A stretch of DNA of 64,000 nt from Arabidopsis thaliana. Taxonomy: Eukaryota > Streptophyta > Magnoliopsida > Brassicales > Brassicaceae. The translations under genes and the position numbers were made by a program. This document shows, piece after piece, positions 20,499 to 33,344 of this stretch. The stretch is from positions 16,251,261 through 16,315,260 of the forward strand of contig NC_003074.8 in the NCBI RefSeq assembly GCF_000001735.4. The letters are read 5' to 3'. A model generated the notes under the pieces. The model did not search any database, was not told the origin of the DNA, and saw only the letters and a list, made by a program, of their open reading frames with translations. Position 1 is the first letter of the stretch; the number at the start of each line of letters is the position of its first letter.

Positions 20499-21773
20499 AT
20501 GCAAGCCGCAACGTCGTGTGATCTCAAGTTCCGATCAACAGATCCGACGTCTAGGAACAAATGTTTCTCCCACGCGATTCCAAAGCGCGTGGCTGTTACG
20601 TGCGGTTATAGGTCGGAGTCGTTTAGCTTCCCTAACGGTGTCTCCGTGAGTCGATCTGATTGGCAAAGCTCATGTGCCATTTTATCTAGTAAAGTTGCTT
20701 CTGTTGAAAATACCGGTGGTTTAGCGGACAAAATCGCCGCCGTTAATGGTCACACGAACGGCTCTGTGAATCTTGGTCTCGTCGCCGTTGAGTCAACTAA
20801 CGGAAAGTTAGCTCCTGCTCAGCCGTTGACTATTACTGATCTATCTCCGGCACCGTTGCATGGTTCTAGTCTACGTGTAGCTTACCAAGGCGTTCCCGGA
20901 GCTTACTCGGAAGCAGCTGCCGGAAAAGCTTATCCCAATTGCGACGCCATTCCTTGTGACCAGTTTGACGTTGCTTTTCAGGCGGTGGAGCTTTGGATCG
21001 CTGATCGAGCTGTGCTTCCGGTGGAGAACTCACTCGGTGGTTCGATCCATCGAAACTATGATCTTCTTCTCCGTCACCGTCTTCACATCGTTGGAGAAGT
21101 TCAGATTCCGGTCCACCATTGCCTCCTCGCACTCCCGGGAGTCCGAACTGACTGTGTTTCGCGGGTGATCTCTCACCCGCAAGCCCTAGCGCAGACGGAA
21201 CACTCCCTCGACGTCCTTACACCACATGCAGCGCGTGAGGCTTTCCATGACACAGCGGCTGCTGCGGAGTATATCTCAGCTAACGACCTACATGACACGG
21301 CGGCTGTGGCGAGCGCACGCGCCGCTGAGCTTTACAACCTCCAGATATTAGCGGATGGGATTCAAGACGACCCGGGGAACGTCACTCGTTTCCTAATGTT
21401 GGCGCGTGAGCCTATAATCCCACGCACGGACCGGCCATTCAAGACTAGCATCGTCTTTGCTGCCCAAGAGCACAAAGGAACTAGCGTCCTCTTTAAAGTC
21501 CTCTCGGCTTTCGCTTTCAGAGACATTAGCCTGACCAAGATCGAGTCCCGGCCTCACCATAACCGCCCGCTTAGGGTTGTTGGTGACGGGAGCTTTGGGA
21601 CGTCGAAGAACTTCGAGTACATGTTTTACGTGGATTTTGAGGCATCGATGGCTGAGCCGCGTGCACAGAACGCGCTTGCGGAGGTTCAAGAGTACACGTC
21701 GTTCCTAAGGGTGCTGGGAAGTTACCCCATGGATATGACACCATGGTCCATGACATCCACAGAAGAAGCATGA
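20499..21773 (+). CDS. ADT4: Arogenate dehydratase 4, plastid phenylalanine synthesis
   Basis: An intronless gene for 424 residues. The enzyme converts arogenate to phenylalanine by decarboxylation and dehydration, the last step of phenylalanine synthesis in plastids, which feeds lignin and flavonoids. Residues 1 to about 110 are a Ser-rich transit peptide and linker. The prephenate/arogenate dehydratase domain spans about 124-301, with [31 protein letters not shown] (176-190) and the catalytic TRF motif (296-298). An ACT domain follows (about 315-408) with ESRP at 349-352, the phenylalanine-binding feedback motif. The frame stays open 24 bases upstream, but the first ATG is at 20499. The coding region is far richer in GC than its surroundings. 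I recall it as AT3G44720; the sequence fits that of Arabidopsis ADT4 and is close to ADT5. Confidence 0.97.
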   Translation: MQAATSCDLKFRSTDPTSRNKCFSHAIPKRVAVTCGYRSESFSFPNGVSVSRSDWQSSCAILSSKVASVENTGGLADKIAAVNGHTNGSVNLGLVAVESTNGKLAPAQPLTITDLSPAPLHGSSLRVAYQGVPGAYSEAAAGKAYPNCDAIPCDQFDVAFQAVELWIADRAVLPVENSLGGSIHRNYDLLLRHRLHIVGEVQIPVHHCLLALPGVRTDCVSRVISHPQALAQTEHSLDVLTPHAAREAFHDTAAAAEYISANDLHDTAAVASARAAELYNLQILADGIQDDPGNVTRFLMLAREPIIPRTDRPFKTSIVFAAQEHKGTSVLFKVLSAFAFRDISLTKIESRPHHNRPLRVVGDGSFGTSKNFEYMFYVDFEASMAEPRAQNALAEVQEYTSFLRVLGSYPMDMTPWSMTSTEEA

Positions 21774-23171
21774 CCCCATCGCCAAAAACAAACTCACCAA
21801 TAAATTTATTAAATTATTCTGTTCTTTCTTTTTTTGTGAAAATTGTAGTATACATTGAAATTAAACCGTAAATGTAGAGCTCATTATTCACGTGGTGATT
21901 AGGAGAAAACAAAATTTTATTTGTCTGTTACTAGCTACCAGATATATCTTACATTCTTACTTAATAGTTATGAACATTGTGGTTTATTCGCAGAATCTTT
22001 TTGAGTTCCTTGGTTTTCTTTGGTAAATTCACTCGATTTTAACCAAGAAAAGCAAAAATGATTGGCATTACCAAAAACAAAGACATATATTTACACATAT
22101 TTTTTAGAAAAATGTGATCAGTTTTGTAACTTTGTTTATCTTAACAACGTTATTAGTATTTTTACTACAAATTTCTATTAAATCATATTTTTAGTAGAGA
22201 TGATCCTAATATTTTCTTCAATATCAAAAGCTTAAGACCAAATTCTTTTATGTAATTATCAGCATAATGTTGTTACTAAAACTTTCTGTTAGGACTTCAT
22301 CTCAAGTTCACTAAGCTCAACCACAACATATGTATACCATTAAACAATCGCTTACATGATAAAAAAAAGTAAACCAATGAAAATGAATGTGAATAAAAAT
22401 CAACTTATCATATTTAATATACAATACAAAGATTTTGTTCGAAGTTTATATAATATTCACAAAACAAGTCTCCATTATTGTAGTTGGTGATATAATTTCC
22501 AACATCATTAAAATATTTTGTGAAGATTTCCTTGAAGTTTTCACGAGTAGATACAAAAAAAAAAAGTTATGGTCACCGGTCACGTGTGAACTCAACTCAA
22601 GGGTTCAACGTTTGGTTTCTAGGTGAGTCGCAAGAAATTAGCAATATAATTTCCAAGAAACTTACATGTTGAATCTAGTAATAATTCACATGTAAATCGG
22701 AAGCTATAAACAGCGCCGATTATTAATAATCTACTGTCTTAAAACAAAAGAAATAAATATGGTTCTATAACAAAAAAAGATTTGGGACCAGTGAAACATT
22801 GTAGACTTTTCAATTTATTTTAAAAATCGAATAAATAATACTCCAGTTTATTAATATATAGTCTAACAACGACTTGTTGTGCTAACTTTATAGAAAGTCA
22901 GGTCTGGATAATATAACTTGTTACAGATACGTCTGAATTCACAGTCTAGGCTAATATGAGTCTTCCAACAAACATTTTTTAAAAAATTATCAACTAGGAG
23001 GATTGTATACCAAAATCCAGACTAATCATCAAAATCTATTTGAAAACTAACTTTTTACCCACTTAAAACATCTGTAGTGACCAAAACAAGATAACATTTA
23101 CGATTAGTAGATTGGAAAATATATTCATCACTCGCAATTTGACATTAGAACCACTATCCATTGGTTCTATT
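21774..23171. other. 3' flank of ADT4 and AT-rich spacer
   Basis: AATAAATTTATTAAA shortly after the stop (about 21798-21812) could guide polyadenylation. No further gene is seen to 23171. Confidence 0.5.
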
Positions 23172-23757
23172 AGGCATGGGCATAATAACCGGAACCGAAT
23201 ACCCGAACTGAAAAACCCGAAAAATAATCGAACTGAACCCGAACTCGATTTTATAATTACCCGAATAGGTCTTAAATTTCACTACCCGAAAAAACCCAAA
23301 CCAAACCCGAACCGAATCTAATACCCGTGGGTACCCGAATACAAATATAAACCTAAAAATATTAGTTATATATATATATTTGTAATACCTCAAACACCCA
23401 AAATTAAAATTATAAATCCGAATATACATATTTTTAGTAATTTATATATATTTGGATATATTTGAGATAAAAGTAACCAATGTTATATTTTTTTTTAGAT
23501 AATTTAAGTATTTTGGTTACATTTGGTTATATTTGGATAAAAAGTAACCAATATATTTACGGGTAATCGGGTATTTCGGATAGATTTGGGTATATATAAG
23601 TAAAAAACCCGAACCTAACCCGAACCCAAAAATCCGAACCCAAACCGAAACCGAACCGAAATTTAAAAATATCCGAATGGTTCTTAACCTCCTATCCGAA
23701 TAGATCCGATACTCGAAAAAAAAAAACCGAACCCAGACGGGTACCCAAATGCCCACG
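23172..23757. repeat. CCCGAA-rich foldback-like repeat
   Basis: The ends are GGGCATAATAACCGGAACCG on the left and GGTACCCAAATGCCCAC on the right, so GGGCAT is inverted at the two edges. The body is packed with ACCCGAA, AACCGAA and TACCCGAA motifs on the plus strand, with a GGGTAATCGGGTAT patch in the other orientation near 23560. Related motifs occur at 3840-4395. The open frames through it are compositional only. It looks like a non-autonomous DNA element. Confidence 0.6.
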
Positions 23758-24572
23758 TTCTCTTCCCACAAACATTTGATCTTTGAAATTGCTATAAAAT
23801 TATATTATAGATTATCGCAGTCAACAAAATTAAACTTGATTTATATTTTCAGGTGGGTGAATGATTATGTGATGATGGTAGGAGAGAAAAAAAAAACCCA
23901 TATGGGGTTTGGTGGGAGAGAATGAAATGGTCGAAAATATTTGATATATTAAATATTTAAACAAAAATCTAACATCATCATGTTGTCATCTTTGATCATG
24001 AATGGTAGTGTTTATGATCTTAAGAATTTCATGTACGATATTGTTTTCCCATTATTATAGCCTAACGACATAAAATGAGGCTTGGAAGAATCAGCCGGGG
24101 TGGTAGTTGAGTTTGTCTCGTTGCATTTCTTTTGATAGATAAAATTTATTAAAAATCTATTAAAGTATATCAATAAGTCACTTTCATTAGCTAAGCAATT
24201 TAAGATTTAATTTTTTGTTTTTCTTAGTAATCATGTACTATTTTATTACTCTGTAGTAATTTACAAAAAGTGTGTTAAAGGTAATCCAAATGTAATATAT
24301 AATTTTATTTAAGAGGAGTCAAGAAAAATGGCGAAATGGTGATGAGTGGAGAGTTAGGTGGAAGAGATTTCATATATGGTGGTAGGTGGCGTCGAAGGGA
24401 GCCATCAGCCATGCATTTTAGGATCTGCCGGATTGTCCATGTTTTTTTTTTTAATATTAGATTAAAATTATTTTTAAAATTTTGCCCATGTTAATTTTTT
24501 AATCTCAAATAAAATATTATATACATTTAGTGAAAGTATTTGTTATGAAATAAACTAAAAAATTGTATAATA
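23758..24572. other. Intergenic, nothing recognised
   Basis: AT-rich spacer between two repeats; no gene or RNA is seen. Confidence 0.45.
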
Positions 24573-25330
24573 CTAGATTTTAATCCGCAGTACACCGCGG
24601 CACTATTTATTTTATTTTAAATTGAATATATATTTTTTTATAAATTATCTATATGTAACATATTGTTTTATATTTTATAAATATATAATCTTAATTTCTA
24701 TATATTGTACAATCCATTGATTTTATCATGGAGTAAACTGTAAGTCGATTGTTTGTTTTGTTATATATTTTAAATTATATAACTGTATTTTAATTGTTAG
24801 TTATAGGATTTCACCCGTTGTATAACGTCCTATATTACTATAAATTCAAATTCGTCTTATCATCTAATTTCGTTCAGTGAAATTAAACATATTTAATGGA
24901 TTTCATCCGTGCTATACTCTCTCATATTACTATCGACTAAAACCCGTCCTACCATCTAACCCCGTTCAGTAAAATTAAATATTATTTTATTATTTTTGTT
25001 TTAATAATACTTTAATTAAAATATATATAATTCAAATTAATTTCAATTTTTTTTATTTAAATGGTTATTTAATCGTTATAAAGTTTATATATTATAATAT
25101 TCTAAACCCGTCACACCATATAATCCCGTTCGTTGAAATTAAATATTATTGTTTTATTTTTTGTTTAAATATTATTTTTATTAAAAGATTTATAATTCAA
25201 ATCAATTTAAAAGGTATCTTTCAAATAGTTATTTAATTTTTATAGATTTCACATTTAAAATATTTATCTATATGTAACATATAGTTTTGTATTTTATAAA
25301 TATTATAAATGTTTTTCCGTTAAATATTAT
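24573..25330 (-). mobile_element. Helitron 3' end (minus) with internal ~200-bp repeats
   Basis: On the minus strand a hairpin (CCGCGGT-GT-ACTGCGG) is followed by ATTAAAAT and CTAG at the edge, after which comes host T, a Helitron 3' end. Inside it, a block containing ACC(A/C)TCTAA(T/C)CCCGTTCAGT is present at 24858, 24950 and about 25105, each followed by AAATTAAATATTATT. Parts are inverted relative to 28340-28880. Confidence 0.65.
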
Positions 25331-28050
25331 AAACGTTTAATAAATTTTAAATAATTACAAAATTTACCTTTTAATAAAGTATAATATTAATAATGTTGTA
25401 AATAATTATGTGTAGCTAATTTTAAAGGATTTGATTTAAGATTTGTTGTTTGGATTAAATTTGAATGATAATGTGATTGATATATTAAATCAAAAATTAA
25501 AAATCAAATCAAATAATTAAGGAAAAAAGATTTAATGTCAATAGCATGCTATTGTAAATAAGTGTCAAGTAGAGGATTTATTTGCTAACATGCCTGCAAA
25601 AATGTATATGTAGATACTATGCTTTGTTCGTGCCATTTTACGAATGCATACATATTTAAACTTAATAATATATTATATGTAATATGTTTATATCACTGAG
25701 CTTGCTATTAATAACTATTTGATTTCGTTTTACTTGTCAAACAGCTAGCCGGACTATTAAAAATGGGAAAAACAAAAAAATGTATTTGTAATAGATATGA
25801 AAATGTCAACCATTTTGAAAGGGTGGATAGATAGTAATCAGTTCTATAAACCAATCTAACAGGTTAACAACATTGTATTGTATAATCCATAGATCCCATT
25901 TAAACCAATCTAAAAGGTTAAACGGTGGATATGATTTACTTAGCAAGGAGACAACGCAGTAAGAACTTTCAGAAACAACAAAACGATAAAAAAAAATAAA
26001 AAATCAGGATAACAAATAATCTTTGTTTGGTCTAAAACGAAATGAATTTTTTTAAAAATGTTATAAAATTGAAAGGTTAAACAATAAAAAGACAACTTTT
26101 ATATTCTTGGGTAATCATATATATGAAAGGAGCTCAACTCTCTCCATTTGCTTGACACGTCAGCAATAGAGGTAAAGACACGTGTACAAGTTAAATATTC
26201 AGTTAAATTATTATGTGGGGAGAATCGTGTGTTTAACATTAATGTTTTTCAGTTTCGCTACCCTCTTCATCTTCCTATCTAGAGTTTAAAAGCATACTTT
26301 AAAGATGAGAATCAATGTAGATGTGAATTTCAAGTGTCAGCCGATTGCAAAGGTTTTCAGTCTCACTTACAATCTCCTCTAAACAGATCTGGTGCATCTC
26401 ACATTCGATTTCTTTTTAAGATTCATGTAAGTAAATTGTTGCAGGAAGGTCTACGGTTACTCCATACAATTTTGTTGATCTGAGATTTGTCACACTTCTT
26501 TATCACTTCCAAATCTCTTCTAAATCACAACAGAGAGGGCTGCAAAAATATTATTTAGATAAAAAGCATTTTGAAGTTTATCTATAGATGATCGGCTTTA
26601 GTTATATGGTGAGTAGTTCATAAGTTTTAATTTCTTTTTGAAATCATTCTTCGTTATTTTTGTATACCACTTTAATCCGATAACCTTTTCTAGGTACGAC
26701 AATGTCACTGCTCATGGTTATATTTTTGAATGGAATAGTAATATATCTATGGTACAGATGCAAATCTTTTCAAAAAAGTTATGCTTTTCGTATTTTTTGT
26801 TTTTTTCCTAAAACATGAACCGAGAACCTAAAAACTAGAGTATGAGAGAGTGGGCATATGCATGAAGATATATCAGATGGCCTCTGATAACTATGATGAA
26901 CATGATTACTAAATTTTCTTCAGTACACTTTGAAAGTAGAACATGCCTCTCGAAGTGGACTACGAGAAAGAATTGGTGAGGACGTAGAAAAAGATGAAGC
27001 AAAATCTGAAATCTAAATCTCCCTCTACTACAACTTTGAAGATAAAGCGCAAGAACTCCTACACGATTAGGTAATCCATATGTCTCTGGTTTTGTCTTTA
27101 ATTTGATCATCTCTACTACGTGAAGTTGTAGTTTATTTGTAAGTTTTGATTGACCTTGTTGGTAAGATTTTCATCTATTCATTCCTTTTAAAGATACATT
27201 GGAGGTAATTTATAAAAAAAGTAATGTCCACATCTTACCTCTAGCTTTATGTTATTCGGCTCTCCTCTTCTTTCCACAATCAGAGAGGCTAAAAAGAAAC
27301 AGATAAAAATAATAATAAAAAATAAATAAAATAAAAAGAAACAGATTACGTTTTGTTGCAGATATACATTGGATCTATAAAGTTTTGAAAGTGAGATGCA
27401 GTGTTGAAAAATCAGAACCAGTGAATGAAGATGTGGAAGAAGAAGGTCAACAATGGAGAAAGGGGAACTTGAAAATCAAGCATAGTCAAAATATACTCTT
27501 TGAAGAAACTACAAACGAGACTAGAGCGTGAGAAGGTTAAAAGAACAAACTAGATATAGCAGAAACTACAAACTAGATATCCATATAACACTTGTACATG
27601 TTTGAACCGAAATGTGTTAAAAAGAGTATATACTAAACGAGATCATTTTTAGTAGGGTTTTTGTAGGATTTTCTTTCTACAAACACAATATATTTGTATT
27701 TTAGTTTAGTTTGGTTGTTAGCTAACCTTTATTAGTTTAGTAATTTTACAGAAAGAAAACTGGCTTGATCGATTCTAAGTGATAGAAAACAAACTAAGAC
27801 CTTTTAGAAAATAGATTAATATAGTTAATTAATATGTTTATTGTTCCCTATAGCTGATGAGTATAACTTGTGGCTTTTTAGTTGATAAACCATTAATAAC
27901 AATATAATTTTAGTTGATAATTTTACTTACAAGAAATATTTAGTCGATATAATTTAGTCAAAGTGTATCTAACTTTATAACAATGTAAGATGAATCTAAC
28001 TTTACTAATAATAAAAACAATCAACATAATTTATTTTAACAAATTTTAAA
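25331..28050. other. Gene-free interior between two Helitron ends
   Basis: No gene is supported. TATAAACCAATCTAA(C/A)AGGTTAA is repeated at 25845 and 25908. Short open frames (for example 26835-27110 minus) have no domain. ACACGTG lies at 26178. The segment could be the body of one or two Helitrons, since a plus-strand 3' end occurs at 28085. Confidence 0.5.
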
Positions 28051-28057
28051 ACAAAAG

Positions 28058-28085
28058 CCCACGCGTAGCGTGGGTACTCACCTAG
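28058..28085 (+). mobile_element. Helitron 3' terminus (plus orientation)
   Basis: A perfect 7-bp-stem hairpin (CCCACGC, loop GTA, GCGTGGG) at 28058-28074, then TACTCAC and CTAG at 28082-28085 followed by T. This is a textbook Arabidopsis Helitron 3' end. Its 5' end must lie to the left and was not resolved. Confidence 0.8.
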
Positions 28086-28329
28086 TCTATTAAATATACC
28101 AAAAGCAGGTTTTAACATTCTCTTTTGGGAAATTACAAGATTCACAATAATCTACATATACATTTTTGTAGCTATTTTAGCAAATAAATCCTCAAGTTGG
28201 AACTTATTTACAAGGAATGTCATTGAAATTGATTATTATCAATTAATTAATATTCTTAATTATTAGCATTTCCTTATCTAATATATCTCCATCAATTCTA
28301 ATTATTTTTTAAAAAAAGAAATTTTAGGG

Positions 28330-28880
28330 CTTTATTAATATTATATTTTATTAAAGATAAATATTATAGTTATTTAAAGGTTATAAAATATTTAGAATAT
28401 TTAACGAAAAATGTTTAGAATATATATAATATATGAAAATTATAAAATTAAATAATCATTTCAAAAGAAAACTTTTAAATTGATTTAAATTATAAATTTT
28501 ATAATAAAAAATATTTTATTAGAAAAAAAGAAAAAAATAATTAAATAACCAATTTTACCGAACTGGATTAGATGGTGAGACGGGTTTAGAATATTATAAT
28601 GTATGGATTTTAGAAAAATTAAATAACCATTTGAAAGAAATTTTTCAATTAATTTGAAGTATATATCTTTTAAATTAAAGTATTATTAAAACAAAATTAA
28701 CAAAAACAAAATGTTTAATTTCACAAAACAGGGTTAGATGGTAAGACGGATTTGGATCGACAGTAATACGAGACGGTATACCACGGGTGAAATCCATTAG
28801 ATATGTTTAGTTTCGCTGAACGGGATTAGATGGTAGGACGGGTTTGGGTCGATACTAATACGAAACGGTATACCATGGGA
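28330..28880 (+). repeat. Inverted copy of the 24.6-25.3 kb Helitron arm
   Basis: GATTAGATGGT(G/A)(A/G)GACGGGTTT occurs at about 28566, 28735 and 28828, the reverse complement of the block at 24858-25130, with the same AT-rich linkers. ACGGTATACCA(C/T)GGG occurs twice near its right edge (28773, 28865). Together with the left arm it makes a large inverted repeat about 3 kb apart. Confidence 0.7.
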
Positions 28881-31800
28881 TGATTCCTAGATATAACAAT
28901 CAAAATACAATTAGATTATCTTAAATACTAAACAAAACAAATAATATTAATAAAATAAATATAATTTAAATTTAAATTATTTAGTTATAATCTAGATTTT
29001 AACTTAATGAACTGTACGTTATTGTTTCTATATTCTTAAACAGTAAAAATCAAACATAGTAATTGTATACTAAATAATATACAGATATAAGAGTTATACA
29101 TTCAAAAAATACAAAACATTAAATCATATATATTTTTAATCGACTAAAGAAATTAAATTTTTATTCTTAAAAAAACAAAATAGTCATGCGGCATATCGTA
29201 AGTTAAATTATAGTCTTTTTCATATTTTTAGCAAATTAAATGTCTTTGATCAATTCAGATCACTCTACTTGTCTCGGAAGGTTTAACGTTTTATCATTAA
29301 AGAAGCATGTGACATTGAGGCATGTGAGTTGAATTGTTAACGATTAAGTGCAAATTTTGGCCGTTCATCAAAGAATAAAATATTAATCCAAATTTATTTA
29401 TTTATTTTTCTGTTTAGACTGAATTAATAATATTATAGGTATCAAAACAAAATCATATATCCAAGAACCTCAATTTTATTAAAAGAGATTGACACAAATC
29501 CAAACAATATATACCATTTACCATTATCCCTTTTTTCTGCATCCATCTTTAACCACCATACAATAATCAAATTCTACGACATCCATTTGACTGCTTCGTT
29601 ATGGTCGACGTCACATCAAATTATTATAAAATCCAAAGCAATTTCTTCACATGTTATGGAAGTAGCTAGTAAAAGAGCTAATCACCTTAATAATTTTGTC
29701 TCATTTTTTTACCTAACGGTGTCGTTATCGACTCTCGAAGTTCTGGGCAATGAATAAAATACATTAATAATGGAAAGTTTTTGTGTGAGGGTGTCTAAAC
29801 GAATATATGTATTAACAGAAAATGATTGGTGTTATTTACAATTATATTTAGTAAAATAAATATTTTATTTTAAGAAAACCATCGACGCTAGAGAGTTATA
29901 ATTTAAAACGAAGATAAGTATTGTTTTAAGATGATTTTATACATAATAAGAAAATAATTCAATATTCTATTTTAATTTTTATCCTTAAAAATAATAGAAA
30001 ATTTATTATTAGTTGTACACATTAAAGTAATGGAAAAAATGGAAAGTTGTACCAAACATTTGCACTAATAATATCTAACAACACTTAGTTTGAAACAATA
30101 TTTACAATCTAAAATGACTCCTAATATAAAATGGAGAGAGTATAAACAAGTTCGCTTATTTATTGCATGTTTTTTAATCATAGTTTTTCGTTGATTTTTG
30201 TTTAATATCTTGTTGTTCTATGAATATTATGTTTCATGATATTATAAAATTTATTTCAATCACATAACCATACTTCTTATTAACATGCAGCTTTATCCCC
30301 ATTTACCTTTGATTTTTGGCAACCCATACCTTTTTAATTAAAAATTGGTTTTTGGGAAAGAAGCTAAACATATATTAGAAATTGATTTAGGATTTTTTTT
30401 TAAAAACAATAACGACATGAAATTGAACTTGTCTAGAGGACTTGTGGTATATTGTTACTTAATAACAATTGGAAATTACAAAATATAAATATTTTATAAA
30501 TAGATACAATTTGCAAACTTTTATATATACTAACTTTAAAGAATAAATAGTTTCACGATTATCGCTGATTAAAATCTAATTAAGAATAATAATGTTTCAC
30601 ATTGGACATTAAGTAGGATTTTAAGTAGTGTATATATAAGATATGAACCTTTCTACTCATTATTAATTAGTTTTAAGTTGAAAATTCACCGTCTAATGAA
30701 AACATGAAATCATTTTTCTTTCAAAACTTTATATCATAGGCCAGCCTTGAGCTCACAAGTAAAACATACGAGTATAATAAAACAAAAATGAGAATTAAAT
30801 ATAATGAAAGTATTCATCCCAGGCCAGCCTTGGGCACGAGTAAACCTTTGGGCCGCTTATAACCAGCCCATATTAGTGCATAGATATTATTGCGCAATTT
30901 ATGGTAAAACACAACAAATAAAAGAGAGATTCATGCGCAAATGATGGTAAAGAAAATAATGGACCATGCGACCAACAAACAAACAAAGCATTCTTGCGAT
31001 CATAACTACTTCTTTCTTTCTTCTTTTTATTTTAATCTCAATGTCTTAAACTTAATTGATTGGTTTATGAAAAACAGAACAAACAAAAAGAAGACTTGAT
31101 TGAAATTACAATCTCATCACACCTAATTACTTCTGTCATATCTGATCACAATCTTCTACTTCAAGCCTTTTTTTTTCTTTTAACAACACTTCTACATCAA
31201 GCTAGGGTTCTCTTTTATTTTTGTTTTCACCTTCCATTTTTCTTATTTACTGTTTTCAACTTTTAACCACATAATATCTGTTACTATTAAAGACTAACAC
31301 CAATTAATACTGTTTGAAAAAGATATTATAACTTCTTTTTTTGGGTTAAATTATTTATAACTATTTCTTTAAATTTTAGATAGAATTTTCATAAATACAA
31401 CATTTCTTAAAGATAGCATATGAAAATATTTATGAGTAACACTGAAAATCCTGTTGTGTTTTTGTGGTAATTTGTTAGTGTTAATAAATTAACTGGTTCG
31501 CTGAATTGGGTTAGGAAATGTGGGAAAAGAAAGAATAGAAAAAAGCAATCTCGAAAGCTTTCATTGTGCCGCCCGTAATCATTTGAATTCCATAGGATCC
31601 AACGTCTACTATTCATATATGATTTCTTCTTTTATTTTTGTGGAAATAACATCTCCCACCACTTTCAAAAATAAAATAAGAACAATTTATAAAAGTCACT
31701 AATACAATCTAGAGAGAAGGAGAAATTGAGAGAGGAGTTTATTACGATTACGAATTCTGTTTTCATGAAAGAAGCAAAACTATACAATATGTTCTTTATA

Positions 31801-33344
31801 TACAAGTATCTAACTTAACCGGTCAACTGAACCCGAAAATTAATCTAAAGTTTAAACTAAAACTATATGTATAACTCAATAGTCGTTGTTACATAATGGC
31901 AATGATAACGGCTAAATATATATGAACAAAACCCACAAATGTATTTCCCTATAACAATGCAGTATTATATCCAAAATAAGTTCATTATATTTAATTTCCA
32001 TAATATTATTGAATCGCTTTACCAAGTTCAATTTCGGTGTTTCCAAAAGACAGTGTTTTTATTTCTTAGTCCTTAGAAATATTCTCTTTCCTAACACTTC
32101 AAACATATATAATCTACTCCAAAGTCACTTATATATATAAATTGATTCCAAAGTCACACATATAAAAAATTGAAAATACGATACGAAAGCAAAATATACA
32201 AAATTAAGTATATGAAAAAGAGGGAGGAATTGTTTTAGGGCATATAATGCTGCTTAGTGAGGTATCAGGTGGGCCGACTTACGAGTTACGACTAGAGTAC
32301 GTTTTCGTTAGCTGACTTCGATGGATGCTCGCCACGTGTCAATCTTGAATATTTAAAAGGTCAACCATCATATGAGCTGCAAGAAGAGGAGTGGGTTTTA
32401 CGTTTTAACACAAGTACTAATTACAATTCACAACTATAAAAAGTAGTCTACACTAACTATACCATTCATGTGTCCGACAAAAAAAGAATAAAACATAAGA
32501 TTTACTTTTCGATTCGGATTTCCAAATCCATCAAAAAAACGATTGAAGTTTGTAACTATTTTGCCAAACTATCTTGTGAAAGATACTAATAAATTCATAA
32601 TAACAATACATCCTGATAAACAGTTGAAATAAGCTTTGACGTTTTAAGAAGAAAAAAAAAACGGAATAAATAAGCAAAAGACAGTGAACCAACACTTGAT
32701 TTTCTCTACACACGTCTCTCTTTCTCCATCTTCTACCCGTTATAAAAAACACACAATAAAGTGCAAAAGGCAACGAATCAACTCTTAATTTTCCTCTTCA
32801 CAAATCTCTATTCTCTCTATCCCATCTTAGAAGTTACGACATCCAAGAGCTCATCATCCCAAGTTCTTTGTTCTGGTTCGAATGGTGTGATCGATGAACA
32901 ACATCATCCGTGGATTGTCTTGTCCCTTCAAGTTCAACACTTGTAATTAAGGTTCGTGCATGTAAGTTCTCTCTAGTCCCACTTCTAAATCTAGTCAAAA
33001 ATCCTCCATTTATTGATAGACCTCTTATGTGAAATTAGTTGACCAAATTATAGAGATATAGAGGGATCTATCACTTCTTCAATGGATTTGATTTACAGAT
33101 ATAAGATTATTGTTTTTAATTACAATGTGGTCTTCTCACACAATAGTCTATTAACGTCAGCAAACGGGTTGCTTCTAAAAGCTAAGATTTCTGTGTAAAA
33201 TGCAAAATGAGTGTTTAAAAATCATTTTTGTTGAATTTGAGAGTTGTGTATTGATGAAACCGTGTTTTCAGAAAATACTATCTTGTGGAAGAGAAGTAAT
33301 AAATCAACTCAACAGAAAAATAATAAAAGAAGAAAGGTGAAAAA
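28881..33344. other. Long gene-free stretch and KP1 upstream region
   Basis: No gene is supported between 28881 and about 32800. A direct repeat AGGCCAGCCTTG(A/G)G lies at 30738 and 30821. CCACGTGTCA near 32332 is a G-box-like element. From about 32750 to 32955 a C/T-rich, coding-like sequence may be a 5'UTR exon of the kinesin gene: a good acceptor (GTGTTTTCAG, ending near 33271) precedes the exon with its ATG. Confidence 0.45.
30738..30848 (+). repeat. Short direct repeat, 83-bp spacing
   Basis: AGGCCAGCCTTGAGCTCACA (30738) and AGGCCAGCCTTGGGCACGAG (30821), each followed by TAAA(A/-)C. It is an isolated imperfect duplication. Confidence 0.6.

Noticed and set aside
20866-21771. Several open frames on both strands inside ADT4
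   Set aside because: The GC-richer ADT4 coding sequence leaves other frames open; none has a domain.
23112-23771. Open frames encoding Asn/Pro/Arg-rich or Phe/Gly/Val-rich peptides
   Set aside because: They translate the CCCGAA-type repeat and reflect composition only.
32876-32889. GGTTCGAAT, a possible tRNA B-box
   Set aside because: No A-box, cloverleaf or terminator lies at the right spacing.
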